DNA of 42,518 nucleotides, from NCBI GenBank assembly GCA_937892655.1, contig CALBJC010000101.1:1-42518 (forward strand). Reading direction: 5' to 3'. The DNA comes from an uncultured Clostridia bacterium (GTDB lineage: Bacteria; Bacillota; Clostridia; Oscillospirales; Ruminococcaceae). The notes under the pieces were generated by a model. That model saw only the letters and a program-made list of their open reading frames with translations, was not told where the DNA came from and did not search any database. Shown here in pieces: positions 33,313-41,533 of this stretch (the stretch's first letter is position 1; each line of letters starts with the position of its first letter). A program made the translations under genes and the position numbers.

Positions 33313-33363
33313 TGTATTCTGCCGGAAAAAGGGTAAAAAATCTTGTAAATCTCTCCTAATCTA

Positions 33364-33392
33364 TTGACATAATATCGGCAATTTGTTATAAT
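33364..33392 (+). promoter_or_regulatory. Consensus promoter of the polysaccharide operon
   Basis: TTGACA, 17-base spacer, TATAAT, with TGT before the -10 (extended -10). This is a perfect housekeeping match, about 87 bases upstream of the sugar transferase start. Confidence 0.9.
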
Positions 33393-33440
33393 CATATTGT
33401 ATGCTTGCAGGCGTACGATTTATTAAATATTAAAATAAAA

Positions 33441-33468
33441 AGGAGATAACATCCCGAAAAGTGTTATC
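33441..33468 (+). promoter_or_regulatory. Ribosome-binding site followed by a hairpin ahead of the sugar transferase
   Basis: AGGAG at 33441-33445 is about 33 bases from the ATG at 33479, too far for normal initiation. Between them GATAACA (33445-33451) and TGTTATC (33462-33468) form a 7-base-pair hairpin; folded, it would bring the site to within 10 bases of the ATG. No other ribosome-binding site or in-frame start is visible. Confidence 0.55.
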
Positions 33469-33478
33469 GTAAATAATT

Positions 33479-34855
33479 ATGAACAGTAAAAGAGACAGAT
33501 ACAAAAGATTTATCTCTTTCGGTGCTGCATTGGTGCTTCTTGCTGTGCTTACGGGAATTTTCGCCTTCATCTGGTACAAATATTACAGCGAAGCTATTGT
33601 TCTGCCATACTACCGACGAGGAAACTGGGTGCTTATCGGTATCTACGGGCTGCTTACAATCCTCTTTTTCAAGGCTTACGGCGGTTTCAAGCTGGGATAT
33701 CTCAAAAAGACAGATATGCTGTTTTCTCAGCTGATATCAATGGCGTGCGTCAATACTGTGGCGTATTTCCTCATAAGCCTTATCGGCAGACGCTTCATGG
33801 ACGGTGTTCCTCTTGTCCTGATGACCTTTACCGATTTCGGAGTGATTTCCCTGTGGACGGTCTTTACGGGAAAGCTGTATTTCCTCATGTACCCGCCGAG
33901 GCGGCTGATTATCCTCTATGGAAGCAAGCAGGCGGCTTCTCTCGTTATGAAGATGAGCCAGCGTGTGGACAAGTATATGATCTGCGAATCAGTCAGTGCA
34001 GACGAGGATCCCGACAGGATAAGAGAGCTTATTCTGAAATACGAGGGCGTTATTATATGCGATATCCCAGCCGAACAGAGAAACGACTATATAAAATTTT
34101 GCTTTGATAAATCACTCAGAGCGTATATTGCTCCTAAAATTTCTGATATTATTGTAAGAGGTGCCGACGATATACGGCTCTTTGATACACCGCTGCTTCT
34201 CTGCCGCAACTACGGTCTTGACTTTGAACAGCGTTTCATCAAGAGAATTTTCGATATCGTGTTCTCGCTTGTCGCTATTATTCCGGCACTTCCGGTTATG
34301 CTGATCTCAGCCGCCGCCGTGAAGCTCTATGACAGAGGTCCGGTATTCTACAAGCAGAAACGCCTTACTATCGACGGAAAAGAATTCTTTGTGTATAAAT
34401 TCCGCAGCATGATCGTTGACGCCGAAAAGGACGGCAGACCTCAGCTTGCGTCCGATGAGGACGACCGTATTACTCCGGTGGGAAAAATACTCAGAAAATT
34501 CCGTATAGACGAGCTTCCGCAGCTTCTGAATATCCTGAAGGGAGATATGTCCGTTGTCGGTCCGCGTCCGGAACGTCCGGAGCTTTCAGAGGAATACAAA
34601 AAGCATATGCCGGAATTTGAGTTCCGCCTTAAGGTAAAGGCAGGACTTACAGGCTATGCACAGGTTACGGGAGTGTATGACACAACTCCATACGACAAGC
34701 TGAAAATGGATCTGATGTACATTGAAAATTACTCAATGCTGCTCGATCTTCAGATAATTCTCATGACTATAAAAACGATGCTCTTTCCCGGCAAGACAAA
34801 CGCTGAATCAGGCGAGAGCATACTGAACACAGGAAAAGAGGATAAGGATAAATGA
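33479..34855 (+). CDS. Undecaprenyl-phosphate sugar-1-phosphate transferase (WbaP/EpsE type)
   Basis: Initiates polysaccharide assembly by moving a sugar-1-phosphate from a nucleotide sugar onto undecaprenyl phosphate. The 458-residue protein has four N-terminal helices, a cytoplasmic CoA-binding-like middle, one more helix (about 265-290) and the catalytic C-terminus. That region has GPVFYKQKRLTIDGK, YKFRSM, RKFRIDELPQLLNILKGDMSVVGPRPE in adjacent segments, and LTGYAQVTG. The exact sugar is not readable. First gene of a tight operon; it overlaps manC by four bases (ATGA). Confidence 0.93.
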   Translation: MNSKRDRYKRFISFGAALVLLAVLTGIFAFIWYKYYSEAIVLPYYRRGNWVLIGIYGLLTILFFKAYGGFKLGYLKKTDMLFSQLISMACVNTVAYFLISLIGRRFMDGVPLVLMTFTDFGVISLWTVFTGKLYFLMYPPRRLIILYGSKQAASLVMKMSQRVDKYMICESVSADEDPDRIRELILKYEGVIICDIPAEQRNDYIKFCFDKSLRAYIAPKISDIIVRGADDIRLFDTPLLLCRNYGLDFEQRFIKRIFDIVFSLVAIIPALPVMLISAAAVKLYDRGPVFYKQKRLTIDGKEFFVYKFRSMIVDAEKDGRPQLASDEDDRITPVGKILRKFRIDELPQLLNILKGDMSVVGPRPERPELSEEYKKHMPEFEFRLKVKAGLTGYAQVTGVYDTTPYDKLKMDLMYIENYSMLLDLQIILMTIKTMLFPGKTNAESGESILNTGKEDKDK

Positions 34856-35916
34856 AAATAACCGCAGTTATAATGGCAGGCGGCAGAGGCGAACGTTTCT
34901 GGCCGAAAAGCAGAAATTCCTGCCCTAAACAGTTCCTCTCGCTCACGTCAGATGGCGAGACTATGATTCAGAAAACCGTAAAGCGTCTCAGTCCCCTTGT
35001 GGCGGCAGAGGATGTCTTTATCGTTACAAATGCCGCTTACACTGAGCTTGTAAAGGATCAGCTTCCGGATATTCCGGCTGAGAACATCCTTGCAGAGCCG
35101 TGTGCAAGAAATACTGCTCCGTGTATCGCATTTGCGGCAGCAGTTATCGGCAGAAAATACGACGACGCAATTATGCTTGTACTCCCCTCAGACCACCTCA
35201 TCGGTTATGAGGATATCTACATCAATACGCTGAAAAAGGCTGTCGCTGTTGCTGAACAGGGAAAGAATCTCGTTACTATCGGAATTACTCCGACATATCC
35301 CGAAACAGGCTACGGATACATCAATTTCGGAACGGAAACAGGCAACGCATACATGGTTGAACGCTTCGTTGAAAAGCCTGATCTTGCAACTGCCAAAAAA
35401 TATCTCGCATCCGGTAAATATCTCTGGAACAGCGGTATGTTCGTGTGGAAGATTTCCTCAATTATGGCGAATATTAAGGAATTCATGCCGACAGTCCACG
35501 AGGGTGCCGTGAAAATCGGCGAAAGCTTCGGAACTCCTGCTTATGAAGAAACTCTTGTGAAGGAATTTACTGCATTCCCAAGTGAATCAGTGGATTTCGG
35601 CATTATGGAAAAGGCTTCAGATATCTACACTCTCCCCGGCAGCTTCGGCTGGGATGATGTCGGAAGCTGGCTTGCTGTTGAACGCATCAACGAGACTGAC
35701 GAAAACAAGAACTTCATCAGCGGCGACGTTATCGCTGTTGATTCCGAAAGAACTACAATATGCGGCGGAAAACGTCTTATTGCAGCTATCGGAACAGAGG
35801 ATCTCATTATAGTTGATACTGACGATGTGCTTCTTGTATGCTCCAAGAATAATACTCAGGACGTCAAGAAGGTAATCGCACAGCTCAAAGAAACAGGCAG
35901 AACAGATCTTGTGTAA
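34852..35916 (+). CDS. manC: Mannose-1-phosphate guanylyltransferase
   Basis: Makes GDP-mannose from mannose-1-phosphate and GTP. The 354-residue monofunctional form shows the nucleotide-binding AGGRGERFWPKSR (9-21) and CPKQFLSL, the ILAEPCARNTAPCIAFAA segment near 80, PSDHLI near 108, and VERFVEKPD near 166. The fused phosphomannose isomerase domain of longer homologues is absent. It overlaps the sugar transferase by four bases and is followed by gmd, fixing its pathway. No phosphomannomutase is in the window. Confidence 0.95.
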   Translation: MKITAVIMAGGRGERFWPKSRNSCPKQFLSLTSDGETMIQKTVKRLSPLVAAEDVFIVTNAAYTELVKDQLPDIPAENILAEPCARNTAPCIAFAAAVIGRKYDDAIMLVLPSDHLIGYEDIYINTLKKAVAVAEQGKNLVTIGITPTYPETGYGYINFGTETGNAYMVERFVEKPDLATAKKYLASGKYLWNSGMFVWKISSIMANIKEFMPTVHEGAVKIGESFGTPAYEETLVKEFTAFPSESVDFGIMEKASDIYTLPGSFGWDDVGSWLAVERINETDENKNFISGDVIAVDSERTTICGGKRLIAAIGTEDLIIVDTDDVLLVCSKNNTQDVKKVIAQLKETGRTDLV

Positions 35917-35941
35917 ATAATTAAAAAGGAGAAAAATATAT

Positions 35942-36979
35942 ATGAAAAACGCACTTATTACAGGTATTACAGGTCAGGACGGCTCATATCTTGCTGAGCT
36001 TCTCCTCGAAAAGGGCTACAACGTTTACGGTATCTGGAGAAGAAAGGCTACCGTTGATTACGGCAACATCGCTCACCTCAAGGACAAGGTTACACTTATC
36101 TACGCAGATATGACAGACCCCGTATCTCTCGTCTCCGCTATGAAGATTTCTCAGGCTGACGAGGTTTACAACCTTGCTGCTCAGTCATTCGTTGCTACAA
36201 GCTGGGATACTCCCCTCGGAACTGCTGACATTGACGCTATCGGCGTTACAAATATGCTTGAAGCTATCAGAATCGTAAAGCCTGAGGCTCGTTTCTATCA
36301 GGCTTCAACATCTGAAATGTTTGGTCTTGTACAGGCTATTCCACAGTGCGAGACAACACCCTTCTACCCCAGGAGTCCCTATGGCGTTGCTAAGCTCTAC
36401 GGTCACTGGATCACAAAGAACTACCGTGAAAGCTACGGAATGTACGCTTGTTCCGGTATCCTTTTCAACCACGAGTCTGAAAGACGTGGAATCGAGTTCG
36501 TTACAAGAAAGATCACTGACGCTGCTGCAAGAATCAAGCTCGGCGTACAGGAGTACATGGAGCTCGGAAACATGGATTCCAAGCGTGACTGGGGACACTC
36601 AAAGGACTATGTAAAGGCTATGTGGCTCATGCTCCAGCAGGAAACTCCCGATGACTACGTTATCGCAACAAACGAGACAAGAACAGTCCGTGAGTTTGTT
36701 GAGACTGCATTCAGGCACGTCGGAATCGACGTTGAATGGCAGGGCGAGGGCGTTGACGAAATCGGTATCGACAAGGCAACAGGCAAGACAATTGTTAAGG
36801 TAAACAAGAAGTTCTTCCGTCCGGCTGAGGTTGATATTCTTCTCGGAAATCCTGCTAAGGCTGAGGAAAAGCTCGGCTGGAAGCGTGAAATCTCATTCTC
36901 TGAGCTTGTTGAGAGAATGGTTAAGAATGATCTTGACCTCGTTGAAAAGGAAATCAAGGTCAAGGCAATTACAGGCTGA
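35942..36979 (+). CDS. gmd: GDP-mannose 4,6-dehydratase
   Basis: Converts GDP-D-mannose to GDP-4-keto-6-deoxy-D-mannose with bound NADP+. The 345-residue SDR enzyme has the Rossmann motif ITGITGQDGSYLAELL, the catalytic STSEMFG, YGVAKLYGHW (YxxxK), and ERRGIEFVTRKI. Length and motifs are standard. AAAAAGGAG precedes the ATG by about ten bases. Its product can go to L-fucose or D-rhamnose; the downstream reductase points to D-rhamnose. Confidence 0.97.
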   Translation: MKNALITGITGQDGSYLAELLLEKGYNVYGIWRRKATVDYGNIAHLKDKVTLIYADMTDPVSLVSAMKISQADEVYNLAAQSFVATSWDTPLGTADIDAIGVTNMLEAIRIVKPEARFYQASTSEMFGLVQAIPQCETTPFYPRSPYGVAKLYGHWITKNYRESYGMYACSGILFNHESERRGIEFVTRKITDAAARIKLGVQEYMELGNMDSKRDWGHSKDYVKAMWLMLQQETPDDYVIATNETRTVREFVETAFRHVGIDVEWQGEGVDEIGIDKATGKTIVKVNKKFFRPAEVDILLGNPAKAEEKLGWKREISFSELVERMVKNDLDLVEKEIKVKAITG

Positions 36980-36987
36980 TTTTTACA

Positions 36988-37006
36988 GGGCGGTCAATGA
37001 CCGCCC
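36988..37006 (+). other. Hairpin after gmd
   Basis: GGGCGGT and ACCGCCC pair around CAATG. A T run is lacking on either side, so it is probably an intra-operon stabiliser rather than a terminator; the transferase genes follow in the same direction. Confidence 0.5.
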
Positions 37007-37040
37007 ATTTGCAATATACTAATAGTAAAGGAGTGCCGGA

Positions 37041-38186
37041 ATGAAAATTACTTTTGACGCTGTTCCGCTTATCGCCGATAAGATAACAGGAATCGGCTGG
37101 TGCGAAGCCGGTCAGACCATGAAGCTTGCAGAGCTTTATCCCGAAAACCGCTGTGAATACAGCTTTTTCGCCGACCGCAAAGGAAATGCTGTACGGCAGA
37201 TAAAGCAGTTTTCCGGCAAAAATATCAAGCTGAACACGTCACGCTTCCCGAAAAAGCTGTACAGACTGCTGTCGGTGCTGCTTCCGGTGCCGTACTCTGC
37301 GTTCTTTGGGAAGAAGTCCGATATCACGCATTTTTTCAACTATATCATTCCGCCCGGAGTCAAAGGAAAAACAGTAGTTACCGTTCACGATATGGTCTAT
37401 AAGGCTTTTCCGGAGACTGTCAGGGGACGCACACGCTTCATGCTCGACGCCGGACTGAAAAAGTCCCTGAAACGTGCAGATATCGTTGTTACCGACTCGG
37501 AATTTTCACGCACAGAAATTGTGAAGTATTTCCCGTGGTGCGAAGATAAGCTCAGGGTTGTTCCGTGCGGTGTTGATACGGAACGCTTCCATCCGTGCGG
37601 TGATATGCAGAAAATCGGCGATGTAAAGGCTTCTCTGGGGATTGAGGGAGAATATTTCCTGTATCTGGGAACAATCGAGCCGAGAAAGAATCTGGAGCGT
37701 CTTATTTCAGCCTACAATGTCTTTTCAAAGAAGGTAGGCAATCCGCCGAAGCTTGTTCTTGCCGGCGGAAAGGGCTGGCTGTATGACGGGATTTTCAGCC
37801 GTGTGAAGTCACTCGGACTGGAAGATAAGGTTGTTTTCACGAAATACGTTCCCTCAGAGGACATGAACGCTCTCATGTGCGGAGCACTGGCATTTGTATT
37901 CCCTTCTCTTTATGAGGGCTTCGGTATGCCGCCGCTTGAGGCTATGGCTTGCGGAGTTCCAGTTCTTGTATCGGGTGCGGCTTCGCTTCCGGAGGTAACA
38001 GGCGACTGTGCTGTTATCGTTGATCCTTACGATGTGAAAAGCATCGCAAGAGGATTATACAGACTGTATACAGATGAGGAGCTTCGCCGAGATCTCAGCA
38101 GACGTGGAATTGAACGTGCAAAGGGATTCACATGGGAAAGATCGGCACAGATGCTTCACGACATTTACAAGGAGTTAGTATCATGA
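37041..38186 (+). CDS. Glycosyltransferase, GT4 family
   Basis: A 381-residue GT-B transferase. The N-terminal domain has a HDMVYKAFPETV stretch typical of mannosyl/rhamnosyl transferases. The C-terminal donor domain has EYFLYLGTIEPRKNLERLI near residue 210 and the EX7E-type SLYEGFGMPPLEAMACGVPVL near 293. It probably uses GDP-mannose or GDP-D-rhamnose, given its neighbours; this is inference. GGAG lies 8-9 bases before the ATG. It overlaps the next transferase by four bases. Confidence 0.92.
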   Translation: MKITFDAVPLIADKITGIGWCEAGQTMKLAELYPENRCEYSFFADRKGNAVRQIKQFSGKNIKLNTSRFPKKLYRLLSVLLPVPYSAFFGKKSDITHFFNYIIPPGVKGKTVVTVHDMVYKAFPETVRGRTRFMLDAGLKKSLKRADIVVTDSEFSRTEIVKYFPWCEDKLRVVPCGVDTERFHPCGDMQKIGDVKASLGIEGEYFLYLGTIEPRKNLERLISAYNVFSKKVGNPPKLVLAGGKGWLYDGIFSRVKSLGLEDKVVFTKYVPSEDMNALMCGALAFVFPSLYEGFGMPPLEAMACGVPVLVSGAASLPEVTGDCAVIVDPYDVKSIARGLYRLYTDEELRRDLSRRGIERAKGFTWERSAQMLHDIYKELVS

Positions 38187-39319
38187 CGAAAAAACTGAGG
38201 ATTTTAGAGGTAAACAAGGCTTATTACCCTCATGTTGGCGGAATCGAAACGCTTGTGAGACTGTATTCCGAGGAGCTTGGCAGAAGCTATGACGCTGACG
38301 TGAAAGTTCTGGTGTGCCGTGATGATCGTGGAAAAACCGTGAGACAGTGCATAAACGGCGTGGAAGTTACCCGTGCCGCAAGTCTCGGAACGTTCTTCAA
38401 GTGTCCGATTTCCTTTACTTTCATCAGACTTTTCAGAAAAATGGCGAAGAATGTGGATGTGATCCACATTCATATGCCCTTTCCCCTTGCGGACGCTGCT
38501 GTGCTTCTGTCCGGATTCAAGGGTAGAATAGTACTTTCGTGGCATGCCGACATAGTAAAGCAGAAGAAACTCATGCTCGTCTATAAGCCGTTCATGAAAT
38601 GGCTTCTCAACCGTGCGGACGCAATTGCAATTGCAACTCCCGGACATTATTCCGGCTCTGATTATCTTACCGATTACGGTGATAAATGCCGGATTGTTCC
38701 ATATGGAATCGCTCCGGAGAAGTACCTCGGCATCGAAAGAAAGCCGGTTCTTACCAAAAAATGCAGCGATAAAGGAAGCGTGAAGGTGTTTTTCACCGGA
38801 CGTCTTGTCTACTACAAGGGCGTGGATGTGCTTCTGAAAGCGTTCCGCAGAGTAAAGGGCTGTGAGCTTTTTATTGCCGGAACAGGCGATCTTGAACCTA
38901 CACTTAAAGAATATGCCCGCAAAAAAGGGCTTGAAAATAAAGTGCATTTTCTTGGATTTCTCTCCGACCATGAGCTTAAACAGGCTTATGCTGACTGCGA
39001 TATCTTCGTGCTTCCCTCGGTAGAAAAAAGCGAGGCATTCGGCATAGTTCAGCTTGAAGCCATGATTTACGGCAAGCCTGTTATAAATACGCTTCTGCCG
39101 TCGGGAGTTCCTCATGTAAGCCTTGCCGGAGTTACCGGTCTTACCGTGAAAAAATCTGATCCGGCTGAGCTTGCAGACGCTATAAATACCCTTGCGGCAA
39201 ACAAGGAACTGCGTGAAATCCTCGGAAAAGCGGCGGCAGAAAGAGTCTGCTCGCAGTTTAATGAAAAAATCGCTCTGGACAGCCTTTATCGTGTTTTGTC
39301 CGGAAAGGAGAACAGCTGA
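38183..39319 (+). CDS. Glycosyltransferase, GT4 family
   Basis: A 378-residue GT-B transferase. The N-terminus NKAYYPHVGGIETLV is a common GT4 start, followed by HIHMPFPLADAA. The C-domain has VFFTGRLVYYKGVDVLLKAF near residue 200 and the EX7E motif in KSEAFGIVQLEAMIYGKPVI near 288. The ATG at 38183 overlaps the upstream stop as ATGA and has AAGGAG nine bases before it; a longer in-frame start inside the upstream gene is unsupported. Donor probably GDP-mannose or GDP-D-rhamnose. Confidence 0.92.
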   Translation: MTKKLRILEVNKAYYPHVGGIETLVRLYSEELGRSYDADVKVLVCRDDRGKTVRQCINGVEVTRAASLGTFFKCPISFTFIRLFRKMAKNVDVIHIHMPFPLADAAVLLSGFKGRIVLSWHADIVKQKKLMLVYKPFMKWLLNRADAIAIATPGHYSGSDYLTDYGDKCRIVPYGIAPEKYLGIERKPVLTKKCSDKGSVKVFFTGRLVYYKGVDVLLKAFRRVKGCELFIAGTGDLEPTLKEYARKKGLENKVHFLGFLSDHELKQAYADCDIFVLPSVEKSEAFGIVQLEAMIYGKPVINTLLPSGVPHVSLAGVTGLTVKKSDPAELADAINTLAANKELREILGKAAAERVCSQFNEKIALDSLYRVLSGKENS

Positions 39320-40254
39320 TGAAAGCTCTTATTATAGGCGGTGCCGGCTTCGTGGGAGGATACCTCATCCGTGAACTCAGCTCCGCAGGTCAGGAGGTCT
39401 TTGCGACCTGTCTGGAAAATGAAAATATAAGCGGAAACTGCTCCGTCCGCACGCTGAATATCCTTGATGCGGACGCTGTAAGTGAAGTTATCGGCGAAAT
39501 AAAGCCGGATGTGATATATCATCTTGCGGCACAGAGCTCCGTTTCCGTGTCGTGGAAAAAGCCGCAGCTTACAGCGGATATCAACGTTATCGGAACGATA
39601 AACGTTCTTGAAGCCGTGAAAAACTGCGAAAAAAAGGATATCCGACTGATTCTTATAGGCTCCGGCGAGGAATACGGCTTTATCCGTAAGGACGCCTGCC
39701 CTCTTACGGAGGAAGAGCCGCTGAATCCGGGAAACATCTATGCCGCAACAAAAGCGTGTCAGGGAATGCTCGGCGAAATTTACGCCCGTGCCTACAAAAT
39801 GGATATCGTAATGGTAAGAGCCTTCAATCATTCAGGACCGCAGCAGCTTCCGATGTTTGTTATTTCCGATTTCTGCCGTCAGATAGCACTTATCGAAAAG
39901 GGCGATTCTCCGGCTGTTATGAGCGTCGGAAATCTTGCCGCAAAGCGTGATTTCACCGATGTCCGTGACGTTGTAAGAGCATACAGACTTCTTGGTGAAA
40001 AGGGTGTCAGCGGACGCACATACAATGTCGGCAGAGGAAAAGCCGTTGAGATTCAGTATATTCTCGATACGGCACTGAGCTTCTCACAGAAGGAAATAAA
40101 AGTTCAGCAGGATCCTGCAAGAATGAGAGCATCCGATATTCCCGTTATTGAGCCGGATGTTTCAAGGATTTATGAGGATACCGGCTGGAAGGCTGAAATA
40201 TCAATGGAACAGACAATTGAGGATACTTTGGATTACTGGAGGAACAACGTATGA
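39319..40254 (+). CDS. rmd: GDP-4-keto-6-deoxy-D-mannose reductase (GDP-D-rhamnose synthase)
   Basis: Reduces the Gmd product to GDP-D-rhamnose. The 311-residue SDR protein has IIGGAGFVGGYLI (5-17), YHLAAQSSVSVSWKKP, GSGEEYG, the YAATKACQG catalytic YxxxK, and the Rmd-type segment QQLPMFVISDFCRQIALIEKG, with GNLAAKRDFTDVRDVVRAYRLL in the next block. Late VQQDPARMRASDIPVIEPDVSR matches the family too. Fucose synthase (GMER) proteins differ in these regions. The start overlaps the previous stop (TGATG) and the end overlaps the lipoprotein gene (ATGA). Confidence 0.9.
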   Translation: MKALIIGGAGFVGGYLIRELSSAGQEVFATCLENENISGNCSVRTLNILDADAVSEVIGEIKPDVIYHLAAQSSVSVSWKKPQLTADINVIGTINVLEAVKNCEKKDIRLILIGSGEEYGFIRKDACPLTEEEPLNPGNIYAATKACQGMLGEIYARAYKMDIVMVRAFNHSGPQQLPMFVISDFCRQIALIEKGDSPAVMSVGNLAAKRDFTDVRDVVRAYRLLGEKGVSGRTYNVGRGKAVEIQYILDTALSFSQKEIKVQQDPARMRASDIPVIEPDVSRIYEDTGWKAEISMEQTIEDTLDYWRNNV

Positions 40255-40946
40255 AAAAATTTCTGACAATTCTGCTTGCTATGTCGATGATGTCATGTAC
40301 ATTTGCTTCATGCGGAAAAAAAGACAGTGACAAGGAAGATAAGAAAAACTTATCTGCTGAGGAGGAAGTTCATCCCGCAGTCGGCAGATGGGTACCCGTT
40401 GAAAAAGAAGATACAATCTTTGATATACACAGCGAGGATGAGGCTTATATCTGTGCTGTGCAGGATCTTTCCGATGATCTTTACTTTGAAGATGATAACT
40501 TTGTGTTCAGCGGAATGGAATTTTCCGGCGATAATTACGATTTCGACGGTGAAACCTTTGTGCTTCATGCTTTCAGTGATAACGACCTTACCATGGAGAA
40601 AACAGACGGCAGCGAGGAACTTTACGGTGAATTCCAATGGATAAGCGGCGATCTCTACGATGATATTGTGAGAGATTTTACTGAAGCTTCCGTTACTGAC
40701 GGATATGATATTACGGGCGATAATATAAAAACATTCATGATATGCAATGATGAAGGTACATCCCTTGAAATCAGGATAGGAGTATCTGATTTTGAGCTTA
40801 CAGATGAGACAATTACTATCAGCGGATCAATTTTCGGTGGTGAAGAACTCAGGGACGCTGAATATACCGTTGACGGCGATAAAATGATTATTATAAATGC
40901 TCAGAGTGAAGAAATAGAGCTTGAAAGAATCACGGACGATGAATGA
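40251..40946 (+). CDS. Acidic lipoprotein of unknown function
   Basis: A 231-residue protein with a lipoprotein signal (MKKFLTILLAMSMMS, then TFASC with the lipidated Cys at residue 20) and a charged linker. The following beta-rich, strongly acidic domain has VGRWVP near residue 45 and repeated FxGD/FDGETF-type strands. I do not recognise a specific family; short VGxW-type lipocalin-like lipoproteins are common in Ruminococcaceae. Its ATG overlaps the rmd stop, so it is translated with the GDP-rhamnose pathway, suggesting a surface role linked to the polysaccharide. That link is inference. Confidence 0.85.
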   Translation: MKKFLTILLAMSMMSCTFASCGKKDSDKEDKKNLSAEEEVHPAVGRWVPVEKEDTIFDIHSEDEAYICAVQDLSDDLYFEDDNFVFSGMEFSGDNYDFDGETFVLHAFSDNDLTMEKTDGSEELYGEFQWISGDLYDDIVRDFTEASVTDGYDITGDNIKTFMICNDEGTSLEIRIGVSDFELTDETITISGSIFGGEELRDAEYTVDGDKMIIINAQSEEIELERITDDE

Positions 40947-40956
40947 GGTGAAAATT

Positions 40957-41319
40957 ATGGCAGAAACTAAGCTTACCAACGAATTTGTCCGTTCCTTTGA
41001 CGGACATGAAAAGATCAGGATGACAAAGGCGGCAGAAAAGCTTACTGAGTTCGGAGAAAAGCAGAACGATGTGAATGAGGCTCTTGCCGGAAATATCAAC
41101 AGTCTTATAAAGCGTGTATGTGCTCTGGAGGACAAACAGGAAAAAAATACCGAGATCATGAAGAAAATCGCCAATGAGCTTGCTGCTTTCAAGCGTGAGC
41201 TTGACAGGGTAAGACTTACGGAAAAGCTGAATTCCGGTGCAATCGAAAGACTATCGAATGCTATGTCTCTGGCAGCTGCTCCGGCTGAGGAAGGCTCTGG
41301 CGAAAACGGTGAGGAATAA
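40957..41319 (+). CDS. Small coiled-coil protein of unknown function
   Basis: A 120-residue soluble protein, mostly helical and charged. A long heptad-like stretch runs from about residue 30 to 95 (LAGNINSLIKRVCALEDKQE, then ANELAAFKRELDRVRL), and the tail is Ala/Glu/Gly-rich. No family recognised. The ATG at 40957 is chosen over an in-frame TTG upstream because GAGGTG lies about 7 bases before it. It begins 10 bases after the lipoprotein gene and ends the operon. Confidence 0.8.
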   Translation: MAETKLTNEFVRSFDGHEKIRMTKAAEKLTEFGEKQNDVNEALAGNINSLIKRVCALEDKQEKNTEIMKKIANELAAFKRELDRVRLTEKLNSGAIERLSNAMSLAAAPAEEGSGENGEE

Positions 41320-41382
41320 TTGAGATTTCATTGGTATGTGTAAAAAATTGCAGGCAGATATATTTTATAGGTTTATAACTTA

Positions 41383-41458
41383 TGTAGGGGCGGATGCCTA
41401 CATCCGCCCGTTATGAATGTAATTTGTCTGCGGTGCGATGTGGGCATCGCACCCTACA
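41383..41458. repeat. Nested palindromic intergenic repeat
   Basis: Outer arms TGTAGGG (41383-41389) and CCCTACA (41452-41458) enclose two internal hairpins: GGGCGGATG/CATCCGCCC (41388-41396 with 41401-41409) and GGTGCGATG/CATCGCACC (41432-41440 with 41445-41453). This branched fold is typical of small non-coding repeats or MITE-like elements. It is the main content of the first part of the 360-base gap before atpB. Only one copy is in the window. Confidence 0.72.
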
Positions 41459-41499
41459 TTGCATATATTTATTTTATATATATATTTCACTGTAATCTA

Positions 41500-41528
41500 T
41501 TGACAATTCTGAGGTTTTGTTATATTAT
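41500..41528 (+). promoter_or_regulatory. Promoter of the atp operon leader
   Basis: TTGACA at 41500-41505, 17-base spacer, TATTAT at 41523-41528. The expected start is near the G at 41534, which is exactly the first base of the leader hairpin. Confidence 0.82.
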
Positions 41529-41533
41529 TAATA

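Noticed and set aside
38204..39115. A 303-codon open frame on the minus strand antisense to the second glycosyltransferase
   Set aside because: Low-complexity, basic, histidine/cysteine-rich translation with no domain; the plus strand encodes a complete GT4 protein.
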